DNA of 64,000 nucleotides from an uncultured Treponema sp. (GCA_910584475.1 CAJUBD010000004.1:159501-223500); one strand, 5' to 3'; shown: positions 8,993-17,576, numbered from the stretch's first letter. The notes: generated from the letters alone by a model not told the origin. Translations and numbers: made by a program.

Positions 8993-10762
8993 ATGAAAAA
9001 AAAATATGTTTTTAGATGGATTTCCTGTTTTCTACTGAACTGTATTATATGCTTTTTATGTCAATCCTGTGCTTCCACGCAGTTTTCAGATGTGCAGGAT
9101 TTATTTTCAGTAGATACAGGAAAATACAAAGGGGATTTTGATGCTTCGTTGTTTTATGCTGTAAAGAATAATGACCTTGCCTCTGTAAGGGAGTATTTGT
9201 CACATAATGCGAACCCCAATGTTTCAGACAGATTGGGACAGTCCGCTCTAATGTGGGCATGCTGGAATGGAAACAAATCTATTGTAATCGATTTGCTTGA
9301 ATATAAATCTTCGTGCTTCAAAAAATCAAAGCATAACATTCCTCTTTCCGCAGACTGCAATGCAGAAAGTAATTTTTCCTATACGGCATTGATGTGCGCA
9401 GCGCATACAGGAAATGTCGAGATTTTTGATTTCTTATTATCAAAAAAAGCGCATACAAATAACATTGATAAAAATGCTGAGTCATTACTACACAAAGCCG
9501 TTAAATCAGGTTCTGTGAATATGATGAAGCGAATTATTTCCCTTGTTTCAAATTCTTCTTCTGGAATTAATCTTGATGGGCAGAATAGAAATGGGTTGAC
9601 CGCACTTCATTATGCTGTACTTTTAAAGCAGACTGAATTTGTAACACTGCTTCTTGAGTCAGGCGCAAATCCGAACATTCCGTCAGATGATTCTTTATAT
9701 CCATTATTTTCCTCAATAAATAATAGAACATATTTGATTTTCAGTGAGCTTCTTCAGAATGAAAATACCAATTGTGATGTGCGATACGAAAACCTTTCCC
9801 TTGAAGAATATCTTCAAAAGTCTGTTTCTATGCAAAGTTATAAAGGTGGGCTTGAGCATTTTACATCGGCGTTGGAGCGAAAGCGAAAAGGAATTCCTAT
9901 AGATGATGGAACATATAAAAAGCAATTGGACTTCTTTTATTCTGCGATAGAAAAAAAGAGCCTTTCTCTTGACGAACTGAAGCCGATGTGTGATAAATAT
10001 CTTTCAGAAATTATGACAATTGAGTCAGGGCGAACACCCCTTATTGCTATTGCCGTGAACAACTGCAATTCCAAGCTTTTAGGGTATCTAATGGAGCAGG
10101 GAATCGGACTTCCACCTTCATCAGGCGACATCTTGATTTATGCCTGCAAAAGATGGAGCGATAACAGAAATACCACAGAATGCATCAACCTGCTTATTGA
10201 CAATTGGTTTTCATTTCCTCAGCTTGCAGTTACAAATACAGATATAAACGGAAAAACAGGTCTGATGTATATTCTCGACAATGATGAATTACAAAATGCT
10301 ATTTCTTGGAAACGCGTGAAAAAACTATTGGATATTGCACGGAATGAAAGTATGCTGAACCAATGTGATGAAAATGGTAATAATCTTGTATATTATGCAT
10401 TGAAATCTAACTCTCCTGAAAGAAACCAGCTCTTTGACTATCTGTTTTATCATTCTATTTTATCAAATCCAGAAAAGAGGGTGAATGGAAAAACATCTTT
10501 TTTGGAATTTTCATATCGGAATAGATTTTTCTATGCAACAAAAAAACTTTTAGACTGCGATAAAATTGACTGCGAATATACTAACGAAATCGGAAAAACA
10601 ATAGAAGATATTTTAAGAGAGGACTTAGAGAATCCTCAAAAACAAAAGATTCGTTCCCCACAGGAAACTATTGAAATTGAAGAGATGTTGAATATATGCG
10701 TCAGAAGAAAAACGCAGTTTGACATTACATTGTTCAGCCCCCGCTGGAATGGGGTATGGTGA
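8993..10762 (+). CDS. large ankyrin-repeat lipoprotein
   Basis: A predicted lipoprotein of 589 residues. Its signal peptide ends in LCQSC, and the first ATG giving a proper signal peptide is at 8993; the frame is open further upstream inside the OmpA gene. Ankyrin repeats are clear from about residue 45 to 230 (SALMWACWNGNKSIV, TALMCAAHTGNVEIF, TALHYAVLLKQTEFV), and more degenerate repeats fill most of the rest. It is the last and longest member of the exported ankyrin group and ends near an inverted repeat (GTTCAGCC...GGCTGAAC) that overlaps its 3' end. The partner is unknown. Confidence 0.83.
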   Translation: MKKKYVFRWISCFLLNCIICFLCQSCASTQFSDVQDLFSVDTGKYKGDFDASLFYAVKNNDLASVREYLSHNANPNVSDRLGQSALMWACWNGNKSIVIDLLEYKSSCFKKSKHNIPLSADCNAESNFSYTALMCAAHTGNVEIFDFLLSKKAHTNNIDKNAESLLHKAVKSGSVNMMKRIISLVSNSSSGINLDGQNRNGLTALHYAVLLKQTEFVTLLLESGANPNIPSDDSLYPLFSSINNRTYLIFSELLQNENTNCDVRYENLSLEEYLQKSVSMQSYKGGLEHFTSALERKRKGIPIDDGTYKKQLDFFYSAIEKKSLSLDELKPMCDKYLSEIMTIESGRTPLIAIAVNNCNSKLLGYLMEQGIGLPPSSGDILIYACKRWSDNRNTTECINLLIDNWFSFPQLAVTNTDINGKTGLMYILDNDELQNAISWKRVKKLLDIARNESMLNQCDENGNNLVYYALKSNSPERNQLFDYLFYHSILSNPEKRVNGKTSFLEFSYRNRFFYATKKLLDCDKIDCEYTNEIGKTIEDILREDLENPQKQKIRSPQETIEIEEMLNICVRRKTQFDITLFSPRWNGVW

Positions 10763-10790
10763 AGACGGAAGCGAAGCGAACGGCTGAACC

Positions 10791-10814
10791 TAGGGGAAAG
10801 GCTTTTCCCCTCTT
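10791..10814 (+). terminator. possible terminator after the ankyrin/OmpA operon
   Basis: AGGGGAAA-ggc-TTTTCCCCT forms a short GC-rich hairpin downstream of the last ankyrin gene, followed by a T-rich stretch (CTTATAT). The T-run is poor, so this is a moderate call. Confidence 0.45.
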
Positions 10815-10858
10815 ATATGTGCTGGTTGTTTTCACAGAGAGAGAATATGCCCGCCACC

Positions 10859-10887
10859 TTGCATTTTTCATCAATTTATTTTAACAT
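10859..10887 (+). promoter_or_regulatory. promoter of the thioredoxin-like gene, probably leaderless
   Basis: TTGCAT (10859-10864) and TAACAT (10882-10887) are 17 nt apart. The -10 box ends 6 nt before the ATG at 10894, and no Shine-Dalgarno site is present. Confidence 0.55.
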
Positions 10888-10893
10888 AGTATT

Positions 10894-11382
10894 ATGAAAC
10901 AGTTTTTTCTTTCAATTGCATTGCTTTTTGCGGCGACGGCATTGTTCGCCCAAAATGTTTCCTTTTCCTCCACCGACCTTGACGGAAATAAAATTACGGA
11001 CGCGATTTTTTCAGAGGCCGATGTCACGGTTGTGAATGTGTGGGGGACATTTTGTCCGCCGTGCATCCGCGAAATGCCGGAGCTCGCCGCGTGGCAGAAA
11101 TCCATGCCTGAGAATGTGCGGATTATCGGGATTGTGTGTGATGTGAATTCCACAGGCGATTCGCGCGGCGTTTCAAACGCAAAGGCGATTCTCAAGAGGG
11201 CGGGCGCGACTTTCACGAACATCGTGGCGGACGCAAGTCTTGCGACGCTTTTAAGCGGAATCCAATTTGTTCCCACTACTTTTCTTGTTGACAAAAACGG
11301 CGACATTGTGGGCGAGATGATTGTCGGCGCACAAGTGGATAAATACAAAAAGGCGGTCGAGGACTATCTTGCAAACAGATAA
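10894..11382 (+). CDS. TlpA/ResA-type exported thioredoxin-like oxidoreductase
   Basis: A protein of 162 residues with a clear signal peptide (cleavage near ALFAQ). It has a thioredoxin fold carrying the redox motif WGTFCPPCIREMPEL and the cis-proline segment VPTTFLVDKNGD. It probably works outside the cytoplasmic membrane in reducing or exchanging disulfides of envelope proteins. It stands alone, with its own probable leaderless promoter upstream and a repeat-rich spacer downstream. Its length is normal for this family. The substrate cannot be told from context. Confidence 0.88.
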   Translation: MKQFFLSIALLFAATALFAQNVSFSSTDLDGNKITDAIFSEADVTVVNVWGTFCPPCIREMPELAAWQKSMPENVRIIGIVCDVNSTGDSRGVSNAKAILKRAGATFTNIVADASLATLLSGIQFVPTTFLVDKNGDIVGEMIVGAQVDKYKKAVEDYLANR

Positions 11383-11452
11383 AGGCAACTCCATGAACGC
11401 AAATGGAATGCAGGGCGAATTTAGGAAGACGATAAAGACAAAAGGTTTCGAT

Positions 11453-11877
11453 GAATGTTTAAAATCCGCGCTGAAATGGCGCACAAGTTTTGCGACTTGC
11501 TACCGAGTTTTTCACTTTATTTTTTTGCTTTTTGCGAAAAACTCGCGTTGCTGATTTTAATAAGAGTTTGCTACACAAACTCGCTTGTTTGTCATTGTCG
11601 GGCTTGACCCGACAATCTATTTTGTACTTACCCGCGTCGAACAAGTTGCAACGTGGGCGAAATTAAGTTCCTCGGAAATTGAGATTTCCTTCGGACTTAA
11701 TTTTTAAAGGAATGTTTAAAATCCGCGCTGAAATGGCGCGCGGATTTTAATCTCGAGTTTTGTTCCAAAACCTCGTTTATTGAATTGCCCGCATCGCAAC
11801 AAGTTGCTAACGCGGGCGAAATTAAGTTCCTCGGAAATTGACATTTCCTTCGGACTTAATTTTTAAGGAAGAAGAAA
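11453..11877. repeat. two tandem copies of the modular hairpin leader element
   Basis: The 495-nt gap between the thioredoxin-like and TPM genes is almost entirely repeat. The second copy (11716-11862) shows four hairpins in order: A (TTAAAATCCGCGC, loop TGAAATGGC), B (CGAGTTTTG, 3-nt loop), C (GCCCGC, loop with CGCAACAAGTTGC) and D (AAATTAAGT, with inner GGAAAT/ATTTCC). An AAGGAA box and the TTG start at 11878 follow. The first copy (11458-11705) has the same order but is interrupted. A CAAGT..ACTTG / GAGTTTTT element splits hairpin A, and a GTCATTGTCGGG-type repeat lies between B and C. Confidence 0.7.
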
Positions 11878-12576
11878 TTGGACACAAAGACTTTGGTCAA
11901 AAAACTGAACTTAAGTGACGATGCGCTTGAGCGAATAAAAGACTCGATTAAAAATGCGGAAAGCAAAACTTTAGGCGAAATCGTAATCGCAGTAACGGCT
12001 GAAAGCAGCGACTATTCTTTTTGGGAGCTTTTTGCCGCGCTGATTGTTTCGCTCGCAATCACAATCGTTGCGCTGCCTTTCGCGAAGCCGATTCGCGCGT
12101 TCTACGAAAGCCTAAATTGGAGCAGCCCAGAATGGTATTTGCCGGCCATTTATGGCTTTGCGAGTTTTTGCTTGATTTTGTTGCTTTTCTTTTTGTTCAA
12201 CATCATTCCGGCTTTAGACAGAATCGTCATTCCGAAATTTTTCAAGCAAAAAGAAGTGAGCGCGCGTGCAATGCGAGCATTCGCCGAATGCGGAATTTAT
12301 TCTACGCGTGAGCACACGGGCATTTTGATTTTCGTTTCGTTCTTGGAAAGACAAGTCCGAATAATCGCGGACGAAGGAATTGCAAAAAAAATCGGAAGCG
12401 ACTTATGGAATATAATCGCGGATTCGCTTGCGGCGGAACTCGGCAAAAAGAATACCGAAGGCGCGTTTCGTGACGCGGCGGAAAAATGCGGCGAACTTTT
12501 GGCGCAATATTTTCCCGCTGGCGAAAACGACAATCTTGACGAACTGGACAACAGCCTCGTGATTTTGGAAAAATAA
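11878..12576 (+). CDS. TPM-domain membrane protein
   Basis: A protein of 232 residues with a TPM-domain beginning (ERIKDSIKNAESKTLGEIVIAV). Two central membrane segments lie around residues 48-68 and 92-118. A second half ends in a cytoplasmic helix-rich tail with EHTGILIFVSFLERQVRIIADEGI, a hallmark of this family. TPM proteins are linked to membrane-protein quality control and photosystem repair in other organisms; the bacterial role is unclear. The start is TTG, chosen because an AAGGAA box sits 7 nt upstream and no ATG fits. It lies 22 nt before a second TPM gene, a pairing usual in bacteria. Confidence 0.82.
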   Translation: MDTKTLVKKLNLSDDALERIKDSIKNAESKTLGEIVIAVTAESSDYSFWELFAALIVSLAITIVALPFAKPIRAFYESLNWSSPEWYLPAIYGFASFCLILLLFFLFNIIPALDRIVIPKFFKQKEVSARAMRAFAECGIYSTREHTGILIFVSFLERQVRIIADEGIAKKIGSDLWNIIADSLAAELGKKNTEGAFRDAAEKCGELLAQYFPAGENDNLDELDNSLVILEK

Positions 12577-12598
12577 AAACTTGCGAAAAGGAAAAACT

Positions 12599-13393
12599 AT
12601 GCAAAAAAAACTGAGCGCAATTTTCATTTTTTTGACTTTGCTTTGCGCAAATTTTTTCGCGCTGGAAATTCCAGCTTTGACAGGTCCAGTCGTGGACAAT
12701 GCGAAAATTATGTCGGACGCAAAGCGGCAGGAACTCGAACAGTTCCTTCTTTCGTTCGACAAAAATTCTTCGGCGCAAATTGCCGTTCTGACGATTCCTT
12801 CGCTCAAAGGCGAATCGCTTGAAGAATATTCAATCCGAGTGGCGCGCGAATGGGGTTTGGGAAACGCCGAGGACAGCAAGGGAGTTTTGCTTTTGGTCGC
12901 TTTCAACGAAAAAAAAATCCGCATTGAAACCGGCTATGGCGTGGAGGGGGATTTGACCGACGCGAAATGCGGAATGATAATTCGCAATGTAATCGCGCCG
13001 AATTTTCAAAATGGAAAATATTCGGAAGGCATCATAAAAGGCGCAAAGGCAATCGCGAAAATCATCGCGCCAGACGCGCAAAATTCCGATGGCATCAGCA
13101 TCGAAGAAAGTTCTGAAATCGACACGATTGCGATAATCGCCATGATTATTTTTTTCACGCTGTATTTCATAATGTTCACTGGAATGCTTTCCACGAAATT
13201 TCATGTTTTGCGCCGCTGGGTTCCGTGGGCACCGTTTTTTGTGAGCCGAGCAAATCATCCGCGAAGCAACACGCCGCATTACACAGGCGGTGGATTTCAT
13301 TCTGGTGGAAGCGGATTCGGAGGTTCTTCTCACGGTGGCTTCAGTGGTGGGGGCGGCGGATTTGGAGGCGGCGGCGCGAGCGGCGGCTGGTAG
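12599..13393 (+). CDS. YgcG-like TPM-domain protein with Gly-rich tail
   Basis: A protein of 264 residues. It has a signal peptide (ending FFALEIP), a TPM domain at about 25-165 (TGPVVDNAKIMSD, AQIAVLTIPSLKGESLEEYSI, KKIRIETGYGVEGDLTD), one membrane segment near 180-200, and a tail of Gly/Ser/Phe repeats typical of YgcG. The domain lies outside the membrane with the tail inside, or the reverse. It follows the first TPM gene by 22 nt. ATG 12599 was chosen over the upstream frame start because the signal peptide then begins MQKKLSAIF. Confidence 0.87.
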   Translation: MQKKLSAIFIFLTLLCANFFALEIPALTGPVVDNAKIMSDAKRQELEQFLLSFDKNSSAQIAVLTIPSLKGESLEEYSIRVAREWGLGNAEDSKGVLLLVAFNEKKIRIETGYGVEGDLTDAKCGMIIRNVIAPNFQNGKYSEGIIKGAKAIAKIIAPDAQNSDGISIEESSEIDTIAIIAMIIFFTLYFIMFTGMLSTKFHVLRRWVPWAPFFVSRANHPRSNTPHYTGGGFHSGGSGFGGSSHGGFSGGGGGFGGGGASGGW

Positions 13394-14110
13394 AATGGCG
13401 GGAAAATCGCAGTAAATGCGCTTGAGTTTTCGTCAAGGGCTTGCATCAACAAATTCGGAGACAAAATCACCTTTAGACATTTCATTGCGAAACGCATTTC
13501 AGTAACTCTAAAGTTCGTTTCGCACGATCCGCAAGACGAATTTCCTAACGCGCTTTCTGCCTTGCTGAAATAAAAACAGGGCAGAAATAATTTTTTTCTT
13601 CAAATTCAATCCATAACTAAAACTTATCAATTCAATAAAAACAATATATTGGAATATTTTGCTTCGCCTTGCTTATATTTAAAAAAGAATGACCTCCTTA
13701 AGGAATCAGGCATCGTAGGAAACTTCGGTTTCCGAGGATGTTTGATTTCATAAGCCAAGAGGTAATTTCAATAGGCGAGTTTTCTGTGAAACGACTTATA
13801 GTGACGAAAAAAACAAAAGGAGTGAAATTATGTTGAACAATCTGATTTTGAGCGCATAAAGAATTCCGGCTCAAAATATTTTAAGGGTTTTGTTTTGTAC
13901 AAGCGGAATCGGCATGTTTGTTTTGGCGAATCTGCTCGCGCGAAAAAATAATGGCAAAAGCAAAAGCCCGATTTTCTCGCGCAGAATTACGAATTTTCCG
14001 CCTTTCAAAAGAAGACCGAATTGGAACCGTCCTTCGCGCGGAGCGTGATTTGTTTTGCGAAAAAAGTGGTGGCAAGAATTTTTCCTGCCGCCATCATAAA
14101 ACAATTTTAC
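13394..14110. other. gap with decayed sequence, no intact gene
   Basis: I see no convincing intact gene here. An in-frame open stretch of about 57 codons without a start codon follows the YgcG stop (to about 13573) and looks like a gene remnant. A hairpin with loop GGAAAC-ttcg-GTTTCC sits at about 13705-13748; on the complement it is followed by AAGGAGG but by no start codon. This looks like a leader element whose gene has been lost. A nine-codon frame with a strong AAAGGAG site begins at 13830; it is probably chance. Short frames on both strands between 13870 and 14110 overlap and shift relative to each other, as in a pseudogene. Confidence 0.4.
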
Positions 14111-14273
14111 TTATTGCGCGGAAATTTTTATGACACCATCGTTCTCTGCGAAAACGACTTCGGGATTGTCTGCCAATGCAACGGTTTCCAAATCAGAAAG
14201 CAATTTCTGCCGTTGCTGTAAACGACGAAACCAACGCAACCACCAACAAAGAAAATAAAATTTTCTTTTTCAT
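14111..14273 (-). pseudogene. small exported peptide gene with frameshift (NVEALA-like precursor)
   Basis: On the complement an ideal AGGAGG precedes ATG 14273. The frame encodes a basic, hydrophobic leader (MKKKILFSLLVVALVSS) and stops after 26 codons. The +1 frame continues directly with LLSDLETVALADNPEVVFAEND and ends at 14111. The joined product of about 53 residues resembles the short secreted NVEALA-type precursors (LSDL...NVEALA...) described in gut bacteria. The strong ribosome site argues that it was once real; the frameshift argues that it is broken or carries a sequence error. The family call is tentative. Confidence 0.4.
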
Positions 14274-14356
14274 TTTTCGAGCCTCCTATTGCTCAATAAT
14301 TTTTTCCCTGATTTTCAACATTGCAGAAAACATAAGTTTTCGAAAATATTGAAAAG

Positions 14357-14455
14357 GTTGTTTCGCAATGAAATGAGAAACAACAGGGAATAGATGAGTT
14401 TGCGACGCAAACTCAAATTAAAAATTGGCGCGACATTTTGGCGACAATTTTTAAT
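14357..14455. repeat. three-hairpin intergenic element (X-B-A type)
   Basis: Three perfect hairpins lie in tandem: GTTGTTTC/GAAACAAC around loop GCAATGAAATGA; GAGTTTGC/GCAAACTC around GAC; and ATTAAAAATTG/CAATTTTTAAT around a 17-nt loop. The same order and loops, but different stems, recur at 53480-53577 and in part at 25871. Confidence 0.65.
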
Positions 14456-14622
14456 ATTCGTAATGACAGTTTTTTCAAAAACCGTATTACGAAATATCGT
14501 TAATATTTTACGATAAAAATTATTATTTGTCAACGATAAAATTCAGTAAAATAAACGACAAAAATAAGTATTGGATTTTTGATGCTCGCGGAAATAAAAT
14601 CAAATTCTTTTGTTAAAAAATT

Positions 14623-14922
14623 ATGGATATTTTAGATAAAATCAGAAAACTGAGATTGGAAAGAAATTGGACAGAATATCAATTGGCGGAAAAATCAGGC
14701 TTGCCGCAATCTACAATTTCATCGTGGTACAGAAAAAATATGCAGCCGTCGGTTTCTTCCCTCGAAAAAATTTGCGCGGCGTTCAACATAACCATTTCGC
14801 AATTTTTCACGGACACTACGGCGGTGGAATTGACAGAACACCAAAGAAAAATTTTACGCGAAATAAATCGACTTTCAAAAAATCAGCAGGAAAAGCTTTT
14901 GCAATTTTTGAAGAGTTTCTAA
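14623..14922 (+). CDS. XRE-family helix-turn-helix regulator
   Basis: A 99-residue cytoplasmic DNA-binding protein. The Cro/CI-type HTH covers residues 4-60 (LRLERNWTEYQLAEKSGLPQSTISSWYRKNMQPSVSSLEKICAAF), and a short helical tail may dimerise. No partner toxin, phage gene or obvious operator is adjacent; it sits alone between repeat-rich DNA and thrS on the other strand. The start ATG has no clear ribosome site. Target unknown. Confidence 0.83.
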   Translation: MDILDKIRKLRLERNWTEYQLAEKSGLPQSTISSWYRKNMQPSVSSLEKICAAFNITISQFFTDTTAVELTEHQRKILREINRLSKNQQEKLLQFLKSF

Positions 14923-15084
14923 ATTAAAATTTTATCGCAAATTGCACCGCATTTTTTCGCAAACGCTTTCCAGAAAATAAAAAAAATCCGCACAAAATTC
15001 AACGCGGACTTTTCATTTCCAAAGCATTCACAAAAAAGCGGCAGAGAATTTTTTCCCGCCGCTTTTTCGCTTATCTTGTAGAAA

Positions 15085-16836
15085 TCAAATTCCGTTGAAA
15101 TGCGTCGCGGTTTTTTCCTTGACGTATTCCACGAACTCCTGCAAACCAAACGTGCGCTGTTCGAGGCCGCTTGAAAAACGGAAACGGCAGGCGACTGTTT
15201 TACTTTCCATTTCGTTTTTGCCAACCACAAGAATGTACGGCGTTTTGTGTTCCGAGGAAATAAGTTTGATTTTGGCTTTCATGTTGGAATCGTCCAAATA
15301 CGCGTTGCTTCGGATGCCCGCCGCTTTCAAAGCCGCGTCCACTTCCTTCGCGTAGTCGTCGAAAGTCGATGCGATTGGAACGACCGCCACTTGCTCGAAC
15401 GCGAGCCACGCCGGAAACGCGCCCGCATAATTTTCAATGAGGATTCCCAAAAAACGTTCAATTGAACCGAGCACCGCGCGATGAAGCATCACTGGATTGT
15501 GCTTGGCATTGTCCGCGCCGACATATTCGGCGTTGAGCCTTTCAGGACCGGGCAATTGGTAATCCAACTGAATCGTTCCGCACTGCCATTGGCGGTCGAG
15601 CGCGTCAACCAAAGTGTATTCCAATTTCGGACCGTAGAACGCGCCTTCGCCCGGCTGGATTTCGTATTTCATTCCCGCCGAGGCACAAGCCGCGCCCAAT
15701 TTTTTTTCCGCCTGCCGCCAAGTCTCTTCCGTGCCCACATGATCTTCGGGCATCGTGGAAAGTTTTACGATGAGATTTTTTTCAAAGCCGAAATCCTTGT
15801 AAACGTCAAGCAAAAGCCGGCAGAATTTTTCCACTTCGCTTTCGATTTGCTCTTCGGTACAAATAATGTGCGCGTCATCCTGCACGAATCCGCGAACGCG
15901 CATAATTCCGTGCAAAGTTCCGCTCGGCTCGTTGCGCACGCAATGTCCGAATTCCGCAAGGCGCAAAGGCAAATCCTTGTAACTGCGAGTGCGACTTTTG
16001 AAAATCTCGAGCGCGCCAGGGCAATTCATCGGCTTTACCGCGAAAATTCGTTTTTCGCTTTCGGTGATGAACATATTTTTTTGGTAATGTCCCCAATGTC
16101 CGCTGCGTTCCCAAAGCGAGCGTGGCATTATTGCGGGCGTGTTCACTTCTTGATAGCCGTCCGCCGTAACCTTTTCTCGCATATAATTTTGAAGCGTAAT
16201 ATAAAGTTGCCAGCCGTTCGGATGCCAAAAAATCTGCCCCGGGTCTTCCGTGTCCAAATGAAACAAATCCATCTGCACGCCCAATTTTCTATGGTCGCGC
16301 TTTTCGGCTTCCTCAAGCATTTTGAGATATTCTTTCAAATCGTTCGGCTTTTCAAACGCAAACGCATAAACGCGAGTGAGCATCGGGCGACTAGAATCTC
16401 CGCGCCAATACGCGCCCGCAATTTTCGCAAGTTTGAAACTTTGCGCGTTGATTTCGCGAGTGTTGGAAACATGCGGACCTCGGCACAAATCGCAAAATCC
16501 GTCCTGCGTAAAAAGAGAAATCGTTTCGCCTTCAGGCAAATCCTGAATAAGTTCGATTTTGTAAGGCTGATTTTTGAAACGCTCCAAAGCCGCTTCACGC
16601 GAAATTTCCTCGCGAACGAAATCGCAATTCGTGGCGAGGATTTTTCGCATTTCCTTTTCGACGGCGGGAAAATCCTCTTCTGAAATTTTCTTTTCGCCAA
16701 ATTCAAAATCATAATAAAATCCGTTTTCAATTGCTGGTCCGATGGCGAATTTCACATCGGGAAACAAATGCAAAATAGCTTCCGCCATGACATGCGAAAG
16801 GCTGTGGCGCAAAGTTTGAAGTTTTTCCTCTGACAT
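15085..16836 (-). CDS. thrS: threonyl-tRNA synthetase lacking the TGS domain
   Basis: An enzyme of 583 residues that charges tRNA-Thr. The editing domain starts almost at the N-terminus (HSLSHVMAEAI, then the CDLCRGPHV zinc/editing motif near 135). The class II catalytic core follows, with motif 2 around FGHCVRNEPSGTLHGIMRVRGF and motif 3 near the HRAVLGSIERFLGILIENY region. An anticodon-binding domain ends the protein. The usual N-terminal TGS domain of about 60 residues is absent, which I recall for spirochaetal enzymes. It follows bioY by 12 nt on the same strand, so the two are probably co-transcribed. Confidence 0.96.
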   Translation of the reverse strand: MSEEKLQTLRHSLSHVMAEAILHLFPDVKFAIGPAIENGFYYDFEFGEKKISEEDFPAVEKEMRKILATNCDFVREEISREAALERFKNQPYKIELIQDLPEGETISLFTQDGFCDLCRGPHVSNTREINAQSFKLAKIAGAYWRGDSSRPMLTRVYAFAFEKPNDLKEYLKMLEEAEKRDHRKLGVQMDLFHLDTEDPGQIFWHPNGWQLYITLQNYMREKVTADGYQEVNTPAIMPRSLWERSGHWGHYQKNMFITESEKRIFAVKPMNCPGALEIFKSRTRSYKDLPLRLAEFGHCVRNEPSGTLHGIMRVRGFVQDDAHIICTEEQIESEVEKFCRLLLDVYKDFGFEKNLIVKLSTMPEDHVGTEETWRQAEKKLGAACASAGMKYEIQPGEGAFYGPKLEYTLVDALDRQWQCGTIQLDYQLPGPERLNAEYVGADNAKHNPVMLHRAVLGSIERFLGILIENYAGAFPAWLAFEQVAVVPIASTFDDYAKEVDAALKAAGIRSNAYLDDSNMKAKIKLISSEHKTPYILVVGKNEMESKTVACRFRFSSGLEQRTFGLQEFVEYVKEKTATHFNGI

Positions 16837-16848
16837 AATTTTTCCCTC

Positions 16849-17406
16849 TTAGTGCGTATAGTTCCAAATGACGGGGCGGAATTTTTTCGTGAGAAAAGTC
16901 ATCAACACGATTTTTATCACGTTGCCCGGAATGAACGGCAGCAAAACTGCGATTACGGCCTTTTGCAGCGTCGCCTGCGTTACCAACATAAATCCAACGA
17001 TTCCGCATGCGAACATAACCACGCTTTGGAAAACCGCCGTCAAACAAATCACGAGCCATTGTTTTTTTTCAGAATGAACTTTTTCCTGTGACAAAAAAAT
17101 CTTGAGCGCAAGCCCGCCCAAAAAAGCGATGAGCAAATATCCCCACAAAAAGCCCATCGTCGGTCCATGCAGCAAAACCTGAATCCCGGCCTTGCCAGTG
17201 TAGACTGGCAAGCCAATTACGCCGAGAAGCAAAAAAATCGCCACGGCAATGCTTCCGTAAAGCGAACCCAAAAGCAGTCCCGAAAGCATTACCAGCATAT
17301 CTTGAAACGTAATCGGAATTCCGCCTGGAAGTGGAATTAGGAGAAAACAACCCGCCGCAATCAACGCCGCAAAAAGCGCAGTCAAAACAAGATTGGTGGA
17401 CTTCAT
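16849..17406 (-). CDS. bioY: BioY biotin transporter substrate-binding subunit
   Basis: A protein of 185 residues with six predicted membrane segments. It carries the BioY signature around GITFQDMLVMLSGLLLGSLYG and the GxxGLPVY...GPTMGFLWGYLL region. It is the S-component that captures biotin, alone or with an ECF energising module not seen here. An upstream GTG at 17418 is possible, but the ATG at 17406 is better placed after ATAGGAG. The gene sits between efp and thrS, all on the same strand. A repeat-rich leader of 170 nt contains a terminator for efp. Confidence 0.9.
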   Translation of the reverse strand: MKSTNLVLTALFAALIAAGCFLLIPLPGGIPITFQDMLVMLSGLLLGSLYGSIAVAIFLLLGVIGLPVYTGKAGIQVLLHGPTMGFLWGYLLIAFLGGLALKIFLSQEKVHSEKKQWLVICLTAVFQSVVMFACGIVGFMLVTQATLQKAVIAVLLPFIPGNVIKIVLMTFLTKKFRPVIWNYTH

Positions 17407-17546
17407 TTTAGAGATCACTCCTATAAAAAGCCATTCGCAATGAAATGCCTCGCGGCAAGCGCCTAGCGAGAAGTTTCAAGAGAATGCGCAGCGAACAACA
17501 AGTTTGGCAAGTCGCAAACGCGCTGGACAAACTTGGGTCAACAAAA

Positions 17547-17574
17547 GCCACACCGTTTATGTGGCTTTTGGCAT
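17547..17574 (-). terminator. efp terminator
   Basis: On the complement, CAAAAGCCAC and GTGGCTTTTG pair around a 9-nt loop immediately after the efp stop codon. The T-rich 3' arm (GGCTTTTG) serves as a short T-run. Confidence 0.6.
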
Positions 17575-17576
17575 AC

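Noticed and set aside
13830..13859. Nine-codon peptide gene with strong AAAGGAG
   Set aside because: Too short to judge, with no conserved features. The ribosome-like sequence may belong to a lost gene in this decayed region.
15481..16683. A 400-codon open frame on the plus strand opposite thrS
   Set aside because: It lies wholly inside a well-conserved synthetase gene on the other strand and has no ribosome site and no recognisable domain. Skewed third-position GC content explains long antisense frames here.
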